Part shown: positions 15,584 through 25,016 of the stretch, piece after piece
How the letters are laid out: each line of letters starts with the position of its first letter
Numbering within the stretch: the first letter of the stretch is position 1
Source of the DNA: Pseudobdellovibrionaceae bacterium
Lineage (GTDB): Bacteria > Bdellovibrionota > Bdellovibrionia > Bdellovibrionales > UBA1609
Direction: 5' to 3'
DNA length: 48,348 nucleotides
Assembly: GCA_020635055.1 (NCBI GenBank)
Contig: JACKAN010000021.1
Location: 1-48,348 of the forward strand
The notes under the pieces: model-generated
Told to the model about the DNA's origin: nothing
Seen by the model: only the letters and a program-made list of their open reading frames with translations
Database searches by the model: none
Translations under genes and position numbers: made by a program

Positions 15584-16939
15584 ATGTCTGTTAAACTGTT
15601 TGTATTCATTTTTATTTTTAGTGTCGTAGCGGATTCCAAAAGTGTTTCCCACCTAGATCAAATTATGGCAGATATGGCCAAACATGCCGCGGAATACAAC
15701 AAGAAACCCAATTTTGAAAACTTTGTTAAGCATTTTGCACACCCCACAGACAGCGACACATTGGCTTATATGAAAAGAAAATTTGCTGATGGCGAAATGC
15801 GAGGTCTTCTTTCTAAGATTAAAATTAAAAACCACGAAGTCATAATTGATGAAAACACATTGAAAGTTCTTGATTTAGAACGAAGAAAATACTCCCTCAA
15901 TGGATATGATTTTCAAATAAAACTCAATATGTCCGCCAAAGATCGTTTTGACTACATTGAAAGGATTCTACGCTCGCAAAAATCCTCTTCTTGGTGGAGT
16001 CTTCTACCCAAAGCCAATGCAGGTTTTGGTGATTTGGTGAGTGGGGCAATGAGCTCTATCCTTGGAAATACACACTCCAACAATTTTGGGAATTCACTTT
16101 CTGCTTTAAACAAAAGTACTAAGCAAAGTCCTTATGCCGTTAATAATTTTACTTGTAACAGTAACAATATGAATCTCAACTTAGAAAGTGGCGAGAATCA
16201 TATATCGATAACTATGATGGATTTGGGTATAAGTGATGAGAAAAAGAATGAAATCTTAAATGCAAACACAACCAATCTTCTTAGTGAACTCCATAAAAGT
16301 AAAGACTCTACCTTTTCCGTTTTATTTACAACCTACCAGAAGAACAAAGAGACAAGAGAAGAAAACGAAAAAGCAATTGCTATTTTTAAAGCAGGCAATC
16401 ATAGAATCACACAAAGCATGGCTGTCGGCGATGTTGTGTATACTAAAGAGGGCCGCATGAATGTAACCGACGGAACTGTTAATTGGGATGATGAAAAATA
16501 TTGCATACCCGATGGGTTCAGCCTTGCCTGTAGTGAATCCGAGTTGGATAATATCAATAAAAGTGAGCTTGTAAATCAAGTAAAGGCTCTGGCACTATTT
16601 AAAACAAAACTGTATGTAGAACTGGTTGATAAGTGTATAAAAAAATACTCCGCCGATGTCCGCACAATGGCTCTTCAGGAATCTGAAATCAATAGATGCC
16701 CAGATATGCTTTCGGCTATTAAAGACCACATACAACCCTATTGGAAAAACCTTACAAAATTAGAACAAGAGAAAGAAATTATTAAAACGGATCAGAGCCG
16801 ACAGTTAGCTCGATCTGCTTATACTTGTTATCTAGAAGAAGTTAGAAAAAATAACAAAGGTTGTTGCCAAGCTATTCCCGAAGATCACCAAGCTAAGAAT
16901 ATTAAGGGTTACAACAAAAAAACTCGTAAAGTGGATTAA
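15584..16939 (+). CDS. exported hypothetical protein
   Basis: A 451-aa protein with a good ribosome-binding site (GAGAGGG) and a signal-peptide-like N-terminus (MSVKLFVFIFIFSVVADS). The mature part is Lys- and Asn-rich. A Gly/Ser/Asn-rich stretch (AGFGDLVSGAMSSILGNTHS) follows a basic helix, and the C-terminal 150 residues contain about ten Cys, which suggests disulfides outside the cytoplasm. No family recognised. Its stop is directly adjacent to the stop of the convergent metalloprotease-like gene. Confidence 0.65.
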   Translation: MSVKLFVFIFIFSVVADSKSVSHLDQIMADMAKHAAEYNKKPNFENFVKHFAHPTDSDTLAYMKRKFADGEMRGLLSKIKIKNHEVIIDENTLKVLDLERRKYSLNGYDFQIKLNMSAKDRFDYIERILRSQKSSSWWSLLPKANAGFGDLVSGAMSSILGNTHSNNFGNSLSALNKSTKQSPYAVNNFTCNSNNMNLNLESGENHISITMMDLGISDEKKNEILNANTTNLLSELHKSKDSTFSVLFTTYQKNKETREENEKAIAIFKAGNHRITQSMAVGDVVYTKEGRMNVTDGTVNWDDEKYCIPDGFSLACSESELDNINKSELVNQVKALALFKTKLYVELVDKCIKKYSADVRTMALQESEINRCPDMLSAIKDHIQPYWKNLTKLEQEKEIIKTDQSRQLARSAYTCYLEEVRKNNKGCCQAIPEDHQAKNIKGYNKKTRKVD

Positions 16940-17746
16940 TTAAAACTGATTGGCAATGTAATCTCTTGCCTTTTGACACTGTGTAAAGCTGATTTCAGGG
17001 CCTATCAATGGCCCTTTTGCAAAACTCTCGCTGTGATTTAAAAGATTATTGTCTATACCATCATACTCGTTATAATCCCCTGTTAAACTATGTAAAATTT
17101 CATGGGGTAACAAAAGATCCTCTTTGTGAAAAAAAGCATAATTTAACAAGCCGGCTTCCGAAACTATTATGGCATGTTTAGGAATAGAAATTTTAGGTAT
17201 AACAAAATTGGAAACGTAAATCTTCTCCGGATAATCGCGAAGAATTGTTACAGCATTGAAGTCTTTTTTAAGAATGTTTTTTACTAGCAATACAGGTAAA
17301 TTTCTCTCTGTTAGAGTACTTAGATTCTCTAACAAGAATTTATCTTCCTCTTGGGAATTTCCATAAATATAATACTTTTGTGGCAGAACTTTGAAGCTTG
17401 GATTTTGATCAAATCGAATTTTACACTGTTTAAAAATGGACTCTGCCTGCACAAACATCCTTGCCAATGTACTGTAGTTGGTCGAGTTACTGGGAGCAAG
17501 AAAAGCCATTTTTAAGGTCATCCAAGGCTGAGATTTAAACTCATTTAATACAGTTGTTTTTTTAATGTTCCAACTTTGAGCCCACAACAAATTTAAGGAC
17601 CAAAAATAATTGAATGTTTTTTCTTCATTATCTTGATTTGAATTGTCTTTGATTAAACTTTTAGCTTGCACAGAAATACTGGAAAAATAGGAAATGAATC
17701 CTAGCACAAGTACAGCTTTGACTATAAATTTTTTACTTTTTGGCAT
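16940..17746 (-). CDS. exported protein with HEILH metalloprotease-like motif
   Basis: A 268-aa protein. Residues 1-28 (KFIVKAVLVLGFISYF and following) are a signal peptide. LLLPHEILHSLTGDYNEYDG contains HExxH (His215, Glu216, His219), the zinc site of many metallopeptidases; the downstream NHSE may supply the third ligand. The rest does not match a family I know. If active, it would be a periplasmic or secreted zinc protease. The ribosome-binding site is weak (GGAAC). It is convergent with the Cys-rich exported protein gene, with no bases between the stops. Confidence 0.6.
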   Translation of the reverse strand: MPKSKKFIVKAVLVLGFISYFSSISVQAKSLIKDNSNQDNEEKTFNYFWSLNLLWAQSWNIKKTTVLNEFKSQPWMTLKMAFLAPSNSTNYSTLARMFVQAESIFKQCKIRFDQNPSFKVLPQKYYIYGNSQEEDKFLLENLSTLTERNLPVLLVKNILKKDFNAVTILRDYPEKIYVSNFVIPKISIPKHAIIVSEAGLLNYAFFHKEDLLLPHEILHSLTGDYNEYDGIDNNLLNHSESFAKGPLIGPEISFTQCQKARDYIANQF

Positions 17747-17893
17747 AGTTCCATTTTATTTTAGTTATTTGATAATTCGCTTCCAATGGGTAAAAGCAAA
17801 TATGAGGCCCACTTACAGGAGCTTTAGCAGCCAAATTAAGGCAAGTAAAATAAAAATCGAACCCAACCCCATGTTGATATATTTAACGACCCT

Positions 17894-17956
17894 ATAAAAG
17901 GTACCAAGTCCCTTTTTACGTTTCACTGCAACGTAAAAAGGGACTTGGTACCTTTT
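17894..17956. repeat. perfect ~27-bp palindrome, possible terminator or small mobile repeat
   Basis: Left arm 17896-17920 (AAAAGGTACCAAGTCCCTTT, then TTACG) and right arm 17932-17956 are exact reverse complements. Two more T-A pairs close a 7-nt loop. Runs of T flank it on both strands. It lies between the metalloprotease-like gene (start side) and ilvE (start side), so neither gene needs a terminator here. A repeated mobile hairpin element is therefore as likely as a terminator. Confidence 0.7.
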
Positions 17957-17999
17957 TCCTTTGCCAAAAGCGGGCGCAGCCCTTTAAAACTGTAAACCT

Positions 18000-19064
18000 A
18001 TGAAAATTAATGTTTGTGAACCACGTCAGATGAAAGAAACCCCTACGAATCCTGTTTTTGGTACAGCATTTACCCCTCACCTATTAAAAATTGAATTGCA
18101 GAAAGGAAAAGTTGTAGAAGAAATGGAAATTCGTCCTATGGGGGAAGAGAATATCCAACCAACAATCAGTGCACTTCACTATTCCCAGAGCGTGTTTGAG
18201 GGCATGAAAGCCTTTCGCTTAAACACAGAAAAAGTGGGTATATTTAGATTGCGGGATCACGCCCAAAGGTTTGCAAAATCTTGTGCTAAAATGAATATGT
18301 TTGTATTGCCAGAAGGTGTTTTTGAAAAGGCCCTTTGGGAGTTTGTTAGTTTTGAGAAAATAAATGTTCCCGATCTGCCCGACCACGCCCTATATATTCG
18401 CCCCTTAATGTTTGCTACGGATCATAAAATTAAAGTAATGAGTTCAGGTTCCTATAGCTTTTATGTTTTAGCCTGTGTGGTGGGAAACTACTTTTCAGCA
18501 ACGGGAAAGGCTGCAAAGGTAATGGTGAATAAGCAATTTGTAAGGGCATTCCCTGGCGGTTTGGGCGACATAAAAGCGGCGGCTAATTATGCCATGGGTA
18601 TAGCTTCACAAGCCATTGCTCAAGAACATCAGTGCGATCAAGTGCTGTACTTAGATTCTCAACATCATCAGTTTATAGATGAATTGGGGGGAATGAATTT
18701 TTTTGCCATTCGAGGAGACGAATTAGTAACCCCTAAACTGAATGGTTGTATTTTGTCTGGAATCACTCGACGTTCACTTTTGGAATTAGCCCCAGAATTT
18801 GGGCTCAAACCCGTAGAGGAAAGCTTATCTTTTGATAGACTCGCCGAAGATATTCAATGTGGAAATGTTACAGAAATTTTTGCCTGTGGCACAGCGGCGG
18901 TTATTCAGCCCATCGGAGAATTAGTGGTCATCGATAATATGGGAAGCCCCCATAATATTGAAATTCCAGGTCCCTATACAAAATCCTTGGCAATGAGAAA
19001 AGCCCTTCAGGATATTCAAACTGGAAAAAGACCAGACTCCTATGACTGGTTAACTGTTATTTAA
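18000..19064 (+). CDS. ilvE: branched-chain amino acid aminotransferase
   Basis: A 354-aa class IV PLP aminotransferase of the longer BCAT type, which interconverts Leu, Ile and Val with their 2-oxo acids (EC 2.6.1.42). Visible blocks: YSQSVFEGMKAFR near 61, RDHAQRFAKSCAKMNM near 85, YIRPLMFA near 132, GGLGDIKAAANYA with the PLP lysine at 192, FIDELGGMNFF near 225, and FACGTAAVIQPIGE. It uses ATG 18000. The gene stands alone, preceded by the long palindrome. Confidence 0.93.
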   Translation: MKINVCEPRQMKETPTNPVFGTAFTPHLLKIELQKGKVVEEMEIRPMGEENIQPTISALHYSQSVFEGMKAFRLNTEKVGIFRLRDHAQRFAKSCAKMNMFVLPEGVFEKALWEFVSFEKINVPDLPDHALYIRPLMFATDHKIKVMSSGSYSFYVLACVVGNYFSATGKAAKVMVNKQFVRAFPGGLGDIKAAANYAMGIASQAIAQEHQCDQVLYLDSQHHQFIDELGGMNFFAIRGDELVTPKLNGCILSGITRRSLLELAPEFGLKPVEESLSFDRLAEDIQCGNVTEIFACGTAAVIQPIGELVVIDNMGSPHNIEIPGPYTKSLAMRKALQDIQTGKRPDSYDWLTVI

Positions 19065-19155
19065 TTCATGTATTTTCTACAATTATAAAAAAAAATAACT
19101 GTCCAGGATAGCACCGTCATGATACCCACATGAAGATATTTGAGGGAGATTATTT

Positions 19156-19989
19156 ATGGTACGTTTGTTAATTTTAAGTCTTATACTACTCCAAGTAAGC
19201 ACTATTCATGCTTCTTCAAACTGTTCCTCGAGTTTAAATTCCATGTTCTCCGATTTAGACCCAGCCAATGAAACCGCCCAGGGTTTTAGTTTATTGGACC
19301 TGAGCGAGTCGAAAATACTTTCTAGTTCATATATAACTCAACTTAAGATAGCACTAGGCTTATACGCCCTTAAATATGGAATTGAAAAAAGTGAAAGAAA
19401 TATTAGTTTTTTCAAAATCATTCTCAGCGAACAGAAACTTTTCACTTTCGGATTAAGACACGTCTACCATCATGCTCATCATGCTCAACAAAATTATCAG
19501 GCTCTAAATTTTAATTCATCAGCCCTTAGTTTTCAGCCACTTTATACTTTGTCTGGCTTAATAAGTGGAAAAGTAGAATCCCTTATTGCTGAGTTGGGTG
19601 AGGAACACCATCGCTATGCTCGGACAACATTATTTTATTCTGAAGCATTGAACCCCAAACTTCCCTATCTCATTCAATCACCAGGAGTGTCCACAGTGGC
19701 TTATATGCGTGTTTTTGTTTCATTGTTTGGGGATGGAATAAGGGTTTATAAAATTAAAAATCAACAAAACCCATTAAATTTTTCTGATTTAAATCAATTG
19801 ATTGATTATGAGGAAATCAATTACTTACAAAGTCCCGATCAAGCCTTATTGATCACTGCACCCGAGCGCTGGGATGAACTTATGCGAAATCATGAGCAAG
19901 ATGTATTAACTCCTGGAGCTTTTCCCACCATTTACGCTCCCCATTCAACTAATAAGCCCCAGGCTTTTTTAATAATTGATTTTATTTAA
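19156..19989 (+). CDS. exported hypothetical protein
   Basis: A 277-aa protein with GAGGGAG before ATG 19156 and a clear signal peptide (MVRLLILSLILLQVSTIHAS). A His-rich stretch (HVYHHAHHAQQNYQ) lies near residue 107 and could bind metal. The remainder is ordinary mixed alpha/beta sequence. No family recognised. It lies alone between ilvE and the smr gene. Confidence 0.65.
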   Translation: MVRLLILSLILLQVSTIHASSNCSSSLNSMFSDLDPANETAQGFSLLDLSESKILSSSYITQLKIALGLYALKYGIEKSERNISFFKIILSEQKLFTFGLRHVYHHAHHAQQNYQALNFNSSALSFQPLYTLSGLISGKVESLIAELGEEHHRYARTTLFYSEALNPKLPYLIQSPGVSTVAYMRVFVSLFGDGIRVYKIKNQQNPLNFSDLNQLIDYEEINYLQSPDQALLITAPERWDELMRNHEQDVLTPGAFPTIYAPHSTNKPQAFLIIDFI

Positions 19990-20158
19990 TCTTAACTGAG
20001 TTTAAGAGACTTAGAAAAATTATTTATTCAAATATAAAAGGATATTGTATCCTAGTAAGGCTGATACACTTTTCCCGTGACAGTATCCCCTCCCGGTACT
20101 TATGGAGCCAAAATAATTCTTTAAAAATAGTTAAAAATCTTTTAGAATAAAATGCTGT

Positions 20159-20392
20159 ATGAAAAAAACAAAAGACAAATTACAAACACTCGACCTGCAT
20201 GGCTTTAAACAAGATGAAGTTTTTTCGGCTGTGGATAGTTTTATAATGAAAAATCAACAACAAAGTCGGGTAAGGATTATTCCTGGCAAGGGCAAGGGAC
20301 TTGTTAAACAAAAAGTTATTGATTATTTACGCCAAGCCCGTTACCCCTATCAAATGGAAAATGAGGGCTCGCTCCTTGTATTTATGGATTAA
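20159..20392 (+). CDS. stand-alone Smr domain protein
   Basis: A 77-aa protein consisting only of a Smr (MutS2 C-terminal) domain. It has LDLHG at residues 11-15 and the second motif IIPGKGKGLVKQKV (usually IxHGxGxG; here Pro replaces the His), and ends in GSLLVFMD. Smr domains are nucleases acting on DNA or on mRNA of collided ribosomes. The His of LDLHG is kept, so activity is possible despite the altered second motif. It precedes orn by 34 bases on the same strand. Confidence 0.85.
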   Translation: MKKTKDKLQTLDLHGFKQDEVFSAVDSFIMKNQQQSRVRIIPGKGKGLVKQKVIDYLRQARYPYQMENEGSLLVFMD

Positions 20393-20426
20393 TGAAATTT
20401 AAAATTTACAGAAAGAACAGTTTAAA

Positions 20427-20954
20427 ATGAACAAATGGTTATGGCTCGATTTAGAAATGACGGGTTTAGATGTCGAAAAAGAAGTAATTATTGAAGTGGC
20501 GGCCATTATTACGGATACAGATTTTAATGAACTTGGGGACTACCATTCTGTAGTCAAACAACCCCAAGAGTACCTTGATAATATGGATGAGTGGAATACA
20601 AAACACCACAATGAAAGTGGTTTAGTGGATAAAGTACCCGAGGGCAAGCCCCCATTTAAAGTAGAAAACGAATTGTGTACCTTAGTGGATCACCACTTTC
20701 TCCATGAACCTGTTATTTTAGCCGGAAACTCTATAACCCAAGACAGAATTTTTATTAAAAAATATTTTCGTGAGCTGGAATCCAGACTCCACTACCGCAT
20801 GCTCGATGTTACTGGTTGGAAAATTATTATGAAAGATCGCTTTGGCAAAGAGTATGGAAAACGCAACAGCCATCGCGCCCTTGACGATGTCCGTGAATCC
20901 ATTGAAGAACTTAAATATTACATGAAATTTATTGATCTGAATGTCCCCGAATAA
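20427..20954 (+). CDS. orn: oligoribonuclease
   Basis: A 175-aa DEDDh 3'-5' exonuclease that degrades two- to five-base RNA remnants, including pGpG from c-di-GMP turnover. LWLDLEMTGLD carries Asp8 and Glu10, Asp106 lies in NSITQDRIFI, and HRALDD is at 149-154. Length agrees with the family. It follows the Smr gene closely and may share its transcript; both would act on nucleic acid. Confidence 0.95.
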   Translation: MNKWLWLDLEMTGLDVEKEVIIEVAAIITDTDFNELGDYHSVVKQPQEYLDNMDEWNTKHHNESGLVDKVPEGKPPFKVENELCTLVDHHFLHEPVILAGNSITQDRIFIKKYFRELESRLHYRMLDVTGWKIIMKDRFGKEYGKRNSHRALDDVRESIEELKYYMKFIDLNVPE

Positions 20955-21274
20955 GGGGAATCGATCAATAAGAAAACCAAAGGAACATTCATTAAGAGCA
21001 TATTTTTAAGTATCGAAACTCTTTCTGTTTTCTCCTCAAAATCCTCAATGACTTTGTGATGCTAAATAGCTCTCATACTAAGAGAATTATTTCAAAACTG
21101 AGTGTACAAATTATAGCTATAACTGAATAAACAAAGCCAAAACATGACAAAGCTGACAATGTTAAGTAAGTAAACTTACATTAAAGGTCGAAACTTGTTC
21201 ATCAATATTTAGTTTGCAATAGAGTATCATCAAGAGATTTTTTAAGCCTTATTGATTTAGAAAAGGGAGTGGAT
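20955..21274. other. intergenic region upstream of the ankyrin cluster
   Basis: These 320 bases contain no gene. A short inverted repeat, TAAGT-6-ACTTA, lies around 21160-21180. AAGGGAG at 21263-21269 is the ribosome-binding site for the TTG start. It must hold the cluster promoter, but I cannot assign the boxes reliably. Confidence 0.45.
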
Positions 21275-24200
21275 TTGTCATATCGATTAATAATCGTAGT
21301 AATGATGATTACATATTGTTACTCTGAAGATTTATATGCCGACAGGGGCAGCGAATGTTCACAGATTCTTGAGGCAATTGAAAGTGGCATACTCCCAATT
21401 TCACGTAAGTCACAGGAATTACATAAATACCGAGCGGAAACCTCTTATAAACCTATTGAATTTAACACTGAAATTGAAGATCTAGATACCTTTGGAGAAG
21501 CTCTCACCAAAGGAGTGAGGCTCACGAGTAAGAAACATCAAACACTTTTTGAAGTTTACCGGGCGACTAAATTTGGTCGAGCAGATACATATATAAATGG
21601 CAAGACCCTGGCGGATGTTCAAGAAATACTAAAAAATCATCCGGAGTTATCAAAGCCCGAGTTTAGAGAGTATCAAGTAAGTACAGTTTTAAGGGAGTAC
21701 AATCCCCCAGAGATACTTAAGAGCTTTACAGAGGGCCTAATTCGCTCAGCCTCACAGTTAAAATCTAATTTGTTTGAAGCCCACTCTAACCTTGAATTTT
21801 GGATGGAGTTAACCAACTACAAGTACATTGAACTACCAGAAAGACCTAAGCTTGATAGTTTACACGAACAAATAAAGTCCGAAGAAATAAAAGTAAATCC
21901 GAATCAGAAAATAATTTCTGAGCTTAAAGAACAAATGAAATCTCTACGCAATGAGTACTCTAAGAAATTGCAAAAACGAAAAGCTATTTTTTTAAGGTTT
22001 ATGCGGAGATATCTGTTTTCACAAGCAGATATTGCGTTTTTGAGAAAAAAAGAAGTATCAGCTCATGAAAAAGCTAAATTGATCTATAAGGTTTTAGATA
22101 GGATATATAAATATTTAGAAAATAAGGAGCAAGATGCCGGTGATAACAGTAACAATAGTGATAACAGTAATAATGTAGAAGATAAAACAAAACACATACG
22201 TCAAGTTATGGCAGATCTCGTAGGAGTGGTGGGACTGTTTAACCCAGCCATTGTGTTGCAACTAAAAAGCACAAGTGGTTTAGAAAGACTTAAAGGCTTA
22301 AGGAGTCTTTTAGCAGAAGCCGATGAGCTATCGATGGAATTGGGTTTTGATGGACACTATACAGAACTTCTTAAAAATTTAAATGTACCTAACCCCAGCT
22401 TTTACTTAGAAGACCCAAAGATTGTAGAAGTCTTAAAAGAAATATCCTCAGCAAAGAATACAAACAATGACAAGAATAAATCCTATCAAATGCTTAGCTT
22501 TGATACAAAAATGCTTTTTTTACAGGAGTATTTAGAAGCTGAAACCTACAAACAAGATTATCAAGAAGTACCCATCGATAATCTAAGAGTTAGAGCCTTA
22601 AGCATAGAAGAAGCTCCCTTTAGAAGTTGTTTGGGTGGGGGTGATTGCTCTTCAAGAACCTACTTTGAAAAAGCCTTAGACCCAAATTTTAACTACTTTA
22701 CGATCACAGACACTAACCATAGGTCTTCAGGTCATGCCACCGTGGTGTTGGGTAGTGCAAAATTTGTAAACCCTGATACAAAAGAAACTGAAGGATTAAA
22801 TATTGCATTCTTAGATAAACTACAAAATGTGCCCAATGAGCAAATCCCCTTTTTTTTAGAAGCAGTGGCGAGATCATTAAAAGACAATGGCTATTACTTA
22901 GGAATACCTAAAGACTTAGGAGATCACAATGGCCTTTCCAACGAATCCCCGACTAGAGAGTTTGTGTACCGCGAAATATTACCTAAGCTTAACTATGAGG
23001 CCAAAGGGTTTAGGGTTCATCCTAACTCATATGAGTTTAAAAATGAATATTCAAGGGCTTATGACCAGTTGGAATTAAAAATCTATGAAAGCCTGCCTCA
23101 AAAACAAGAAACACAAATCAAACCAGGACCAATTTATAAACAGAAACCACTGGATGCTGACGTTGAACCCCAACAATTAGCCCAAGGTTTTTTAAAATTA
23201 AAAGACTCTGAAAATGAAGATGATTTGTTAAGATTCATCAAAGGTGGAGCATTTGTAAATATCTTATCTAAGTTTGGTATATACAGTAAGGATGAATATT
23301 TAAAAGAACTTAGCAAAATCATAAATGATCCGAATAGAACCTTTAAGTTGAGAAAACAGTCTTACTTTGCTCTATGCTTAGATCGTGGAGAATTACTTTC
23401 TAAATTTGATTTCACAAAACCAGAAAAACAAATGATTTATAGTGAAATTAAGTCCTGGGGTAATTCAAATGATTCTAGAAAAAAAGAGTTTTTAAAAAAG
23501 ATGAAGGAAACTCTTTTTAGAGAACTAAAATATGAAAATACAAATATAGAGAAAGTGAAAGAAATACTTTCAATTATGGATATTGATGCACAAGACCTTG
23601 AAGGTAACACAGCTTTAATGTGCGCAGTTCGAAATGGGAGTTCAGAAACTGTTAAGCTATTATTGTTAACATATGGTGCCAGTGTTGATATTCAAAGTAA
23701 AGATGGTAATACAGCCTTAATGTTGGCTGTTCAATTTAGAAATACAGAAGTAGTGGAGCTGTTATTAGCACATGGAGCTAGTGTTGATATTCAATATGAG
23801 GATGGCAAAACAGCCTTAATCTTTGCTGCTTTAGAAGAAAATATTGAAATAGTTGTAGATCTATTATTAGCTCACGGTGCGAGTGTTGATGTTCAAGATG
23901 CAGATGGTAAAACAGCTTTAATGTTAGCAGCAATGAAAGGGAGTGAACAAACAATAAAGCTATTATTAGCTCACGGTGCGAGTGTTGATGTTCAAGATAA
24001 AGATGGTAATACGGCCTTAATGTCTGCGGCTTGGAAAGGAAGAACTCAAACAATTAAACTATTATTAGCTCACGGTGCAAGTGTTGATATTCCAGACAAG
24101 GATGGAAATACAGTCTTAATGAAGGCTGCAAGAGATAGGAGTACAAACTTAGTAAAAATATTTTTAGCTCATGGTGCTAAGGTAAATGCTAAAAATAAAC

Positions 24201-24865
24201 TTGGCAATACAGCTTTATTATGGCCGGCTCTATATGGCTATAAGGAATTAGTAAAACTATTGATCGATTATGGTGCCAATATTGATGCCCTAGATATTGA
24301 GGGTAATACTCTCTTAATGACGGCGGCTAAAAGTAGAAAATTTGTCTCATTAGAGTTATTATTGTCTCATGGTGCAATTGTTGATCTCCCAGATAAACTT
24401 GGCAATACAGCTTTAATATGGGCAGCAAGATATGGGAATGAGGATATAGTAAATATTTTATTAGAACATTCTGCCAATATTGATGCCCAGGACAAAGAGG
24501 GTAAAACAAGCTTAATGTGGGCAGCTCAAAATAGATTTAGTAATCTAGTAGGCCTATTGCTTGCACAGGGTGCTAAAGTTGATATTCAGGATATTGAAGG
24601 CTTAACAGCTTTAATGAATGCGGTTCAGATAGGTAAGGCAGAAAAGGTAAGTTCATTACTATCACATGGTGCCAGTGTTGATATTCAAAGCTTTGACGGC
24701 AATACAGCCTTAATGTTCGCCGTTCAATTTGGACATATAGAAATAATAAAGATCTTATTAGATCATGGTGCCAATGTTGATATCACTGATAAACAAGGTA
24801 GAACTGTAAGGCAAATGACGAAAGATCCTTCAATTATTGAATTACTTAGAAGTGCTGGAGAATAA
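21275..24865 (+). CDS. exported ankyrin-repeat protein, copy 1 (12 repeats plus cap)
   Basis: 1196 aa from TTG 21275; AAGGGAG five bases upstream fits this codon, while the GTG two codons earlier overlaps it. A signal peptide ends near YA-DRG (residue ~23). Residues ~25-768 form a domain found in all three copies: a long helical region, an Asn/Ser/Asp linker (GDNSNNSDNSNN) near 290, then SCLGGGDCSSRTYF (Cys452, Cys458) and SSGHATVVLG (His487). I do not recognise this domain. Residues ~769-1196 are 12 full 33-residue ankyrin repeats (DGNTALMLAV-type) and a final cap ending LLRSAGE. Exported ankyrin proteins often bind other proteins; the target is unknown. Confidence 0.85.
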   Translation: MSYRLIIVVMMITYCYSEDLYADRGSECSQILEAIESGILPISRKSQELHKYRAETSYKPIEFNTEIEDLDTFGEALTKGVRLTSKKHQTLFEVYRATKFGRADTYINGKTLADVQEILKNHPELSKPEFREYQVSTVLREYNPPEILKSFTEGLIRSASQLKSNLFEAHSNLEFWMELTNYKYIELPERPKLDSLHEQIKSEEIKVNPNQKIISELKEQMKSLRNEYSKKLQKRKAIFLRFMRRYLFSQADIAFLRKKEVSAHEKAKLIYKVLDRIYKYLENKEQDAGDNSNNSDNSNNVEDKTKHIRQVMADLVGVVGLFNPAIVLQLKSTSGLERLKGLRSLLAEADELSMELGFDGHYTELLKNLNVPNPSFYLEDPKIVEVLKEISSAKNTNNDKNKSYQMLSFDTKMLFLQEYLEAETYKQDYQEVPIDNLRVRALSIEEAPFRSCLGGGDCSSRTYFEKALDPNFNYFTITDTNHRSSGHATVVLGSAKFVNPDTKETEGLNIAFLDKLQNVPNEQIPFFLEAVARSLKDNGYYLGIPKDLGDHNGLSNESPTREFVYREILPKLNYEAKGFRVHPNSYEFKNEYSRAYDQLELKIYESLPQKQETQIKPGPIYKQKPLDADVEPQQLAQGFLKLKDSENEDDLLRFIKGGAFVNILSKFGIYSKDEYLKELSKIINDPNRTFKLRKQSYFALCLDRGELLSKFDFTKPEKQMIYSEIKSWGNSNDSRKKEFLKKMKETLFRELKYENTNIEKVKEILSIMDIDAQDLEGNTALMCAVRNGSSETVKLLLLTYGASVDIQSKDGNTALMLAVQFRNTEVVELLLAHGASVDIQYEDGKTALIFAALEENIEIVVDLLLAHGASVDVQDADGKTALMLAAMKGSEQTIKLLLAHGASVDVQDKDGNTALMSAAWKGRTQTIKLLLAHGASVDIPDKDGNTVLMKAARDRSTNLVKIFLAHGAKVNAKNKLGNTALLWPALYGYKELVKLLIDYGANIDALDIEGNTLLMTAAKSRKFVSLELLLSHGAIVDLPDKLGNTALIWAARYGNEDIVNILLEHSANIDAQDKEGKTSLMWAAQNRFSNLVGLLLAQGAKVDIQDIEGLTALMNAVQIGKAEKVSSLLSHGASVDIQSFDGNTALMFAVQFGHIEIIKILLDHGANVDITDKQGRTVRQMTKDPSIIELLRSAGE
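23580..24800 (+). repeat. 99-bp ankyrin-coding repeat array of copy 1
   Basis: About 12 units of 99 bp encode the ankyrin repeats. Units are diverged from one another except for conserved stretches such as GGTGCCAGTGTTGATATTCA. Similar arrays of three and seven units occur in the next two genes, all ending in the same cap sequence. Confidence 0.85.
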
Positions 24866-24939
24866 AAAATGCCTAGTCATTGGCTATATAAAAAAGTAAT
24901 AAATTATAAAGAAAATACTCGATTCAACACTTTAAGTAC

Positions 24940-25016
24940 CACTAGTTATCCATGTGATGGCATATAGAGAGTTGTTAGTCGAGAGCTACTCGTCGTGAAT
25001 TTATAAGGGAGTGGAT
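24940..25016 (+). promoter_or_regulatory. conserved upstream block of ankyrin copy 2
   Basis: The sequence around AGTACCACTAGTTA, the palindrome CCATGTGATGG (24950-24960) and the block from CGAGAGCTACT to AAGGGAG are shared with the region before copy 3 (palindrome at 27796-27806). The spacing between the two parts differs by about 30 bp. This may be a promoter or operator copied with the gene. Copy 1 shares only the ribosome-binding site. Confidence 0.4.

Noticed and set aside
21269..21274. GTG as the start of the ankyrin genes
   Set aside because: In all three copies this GTG overlaps the AAGGGAG ribosome-binding site, whereas the TTG two codons later has ideal spacing.
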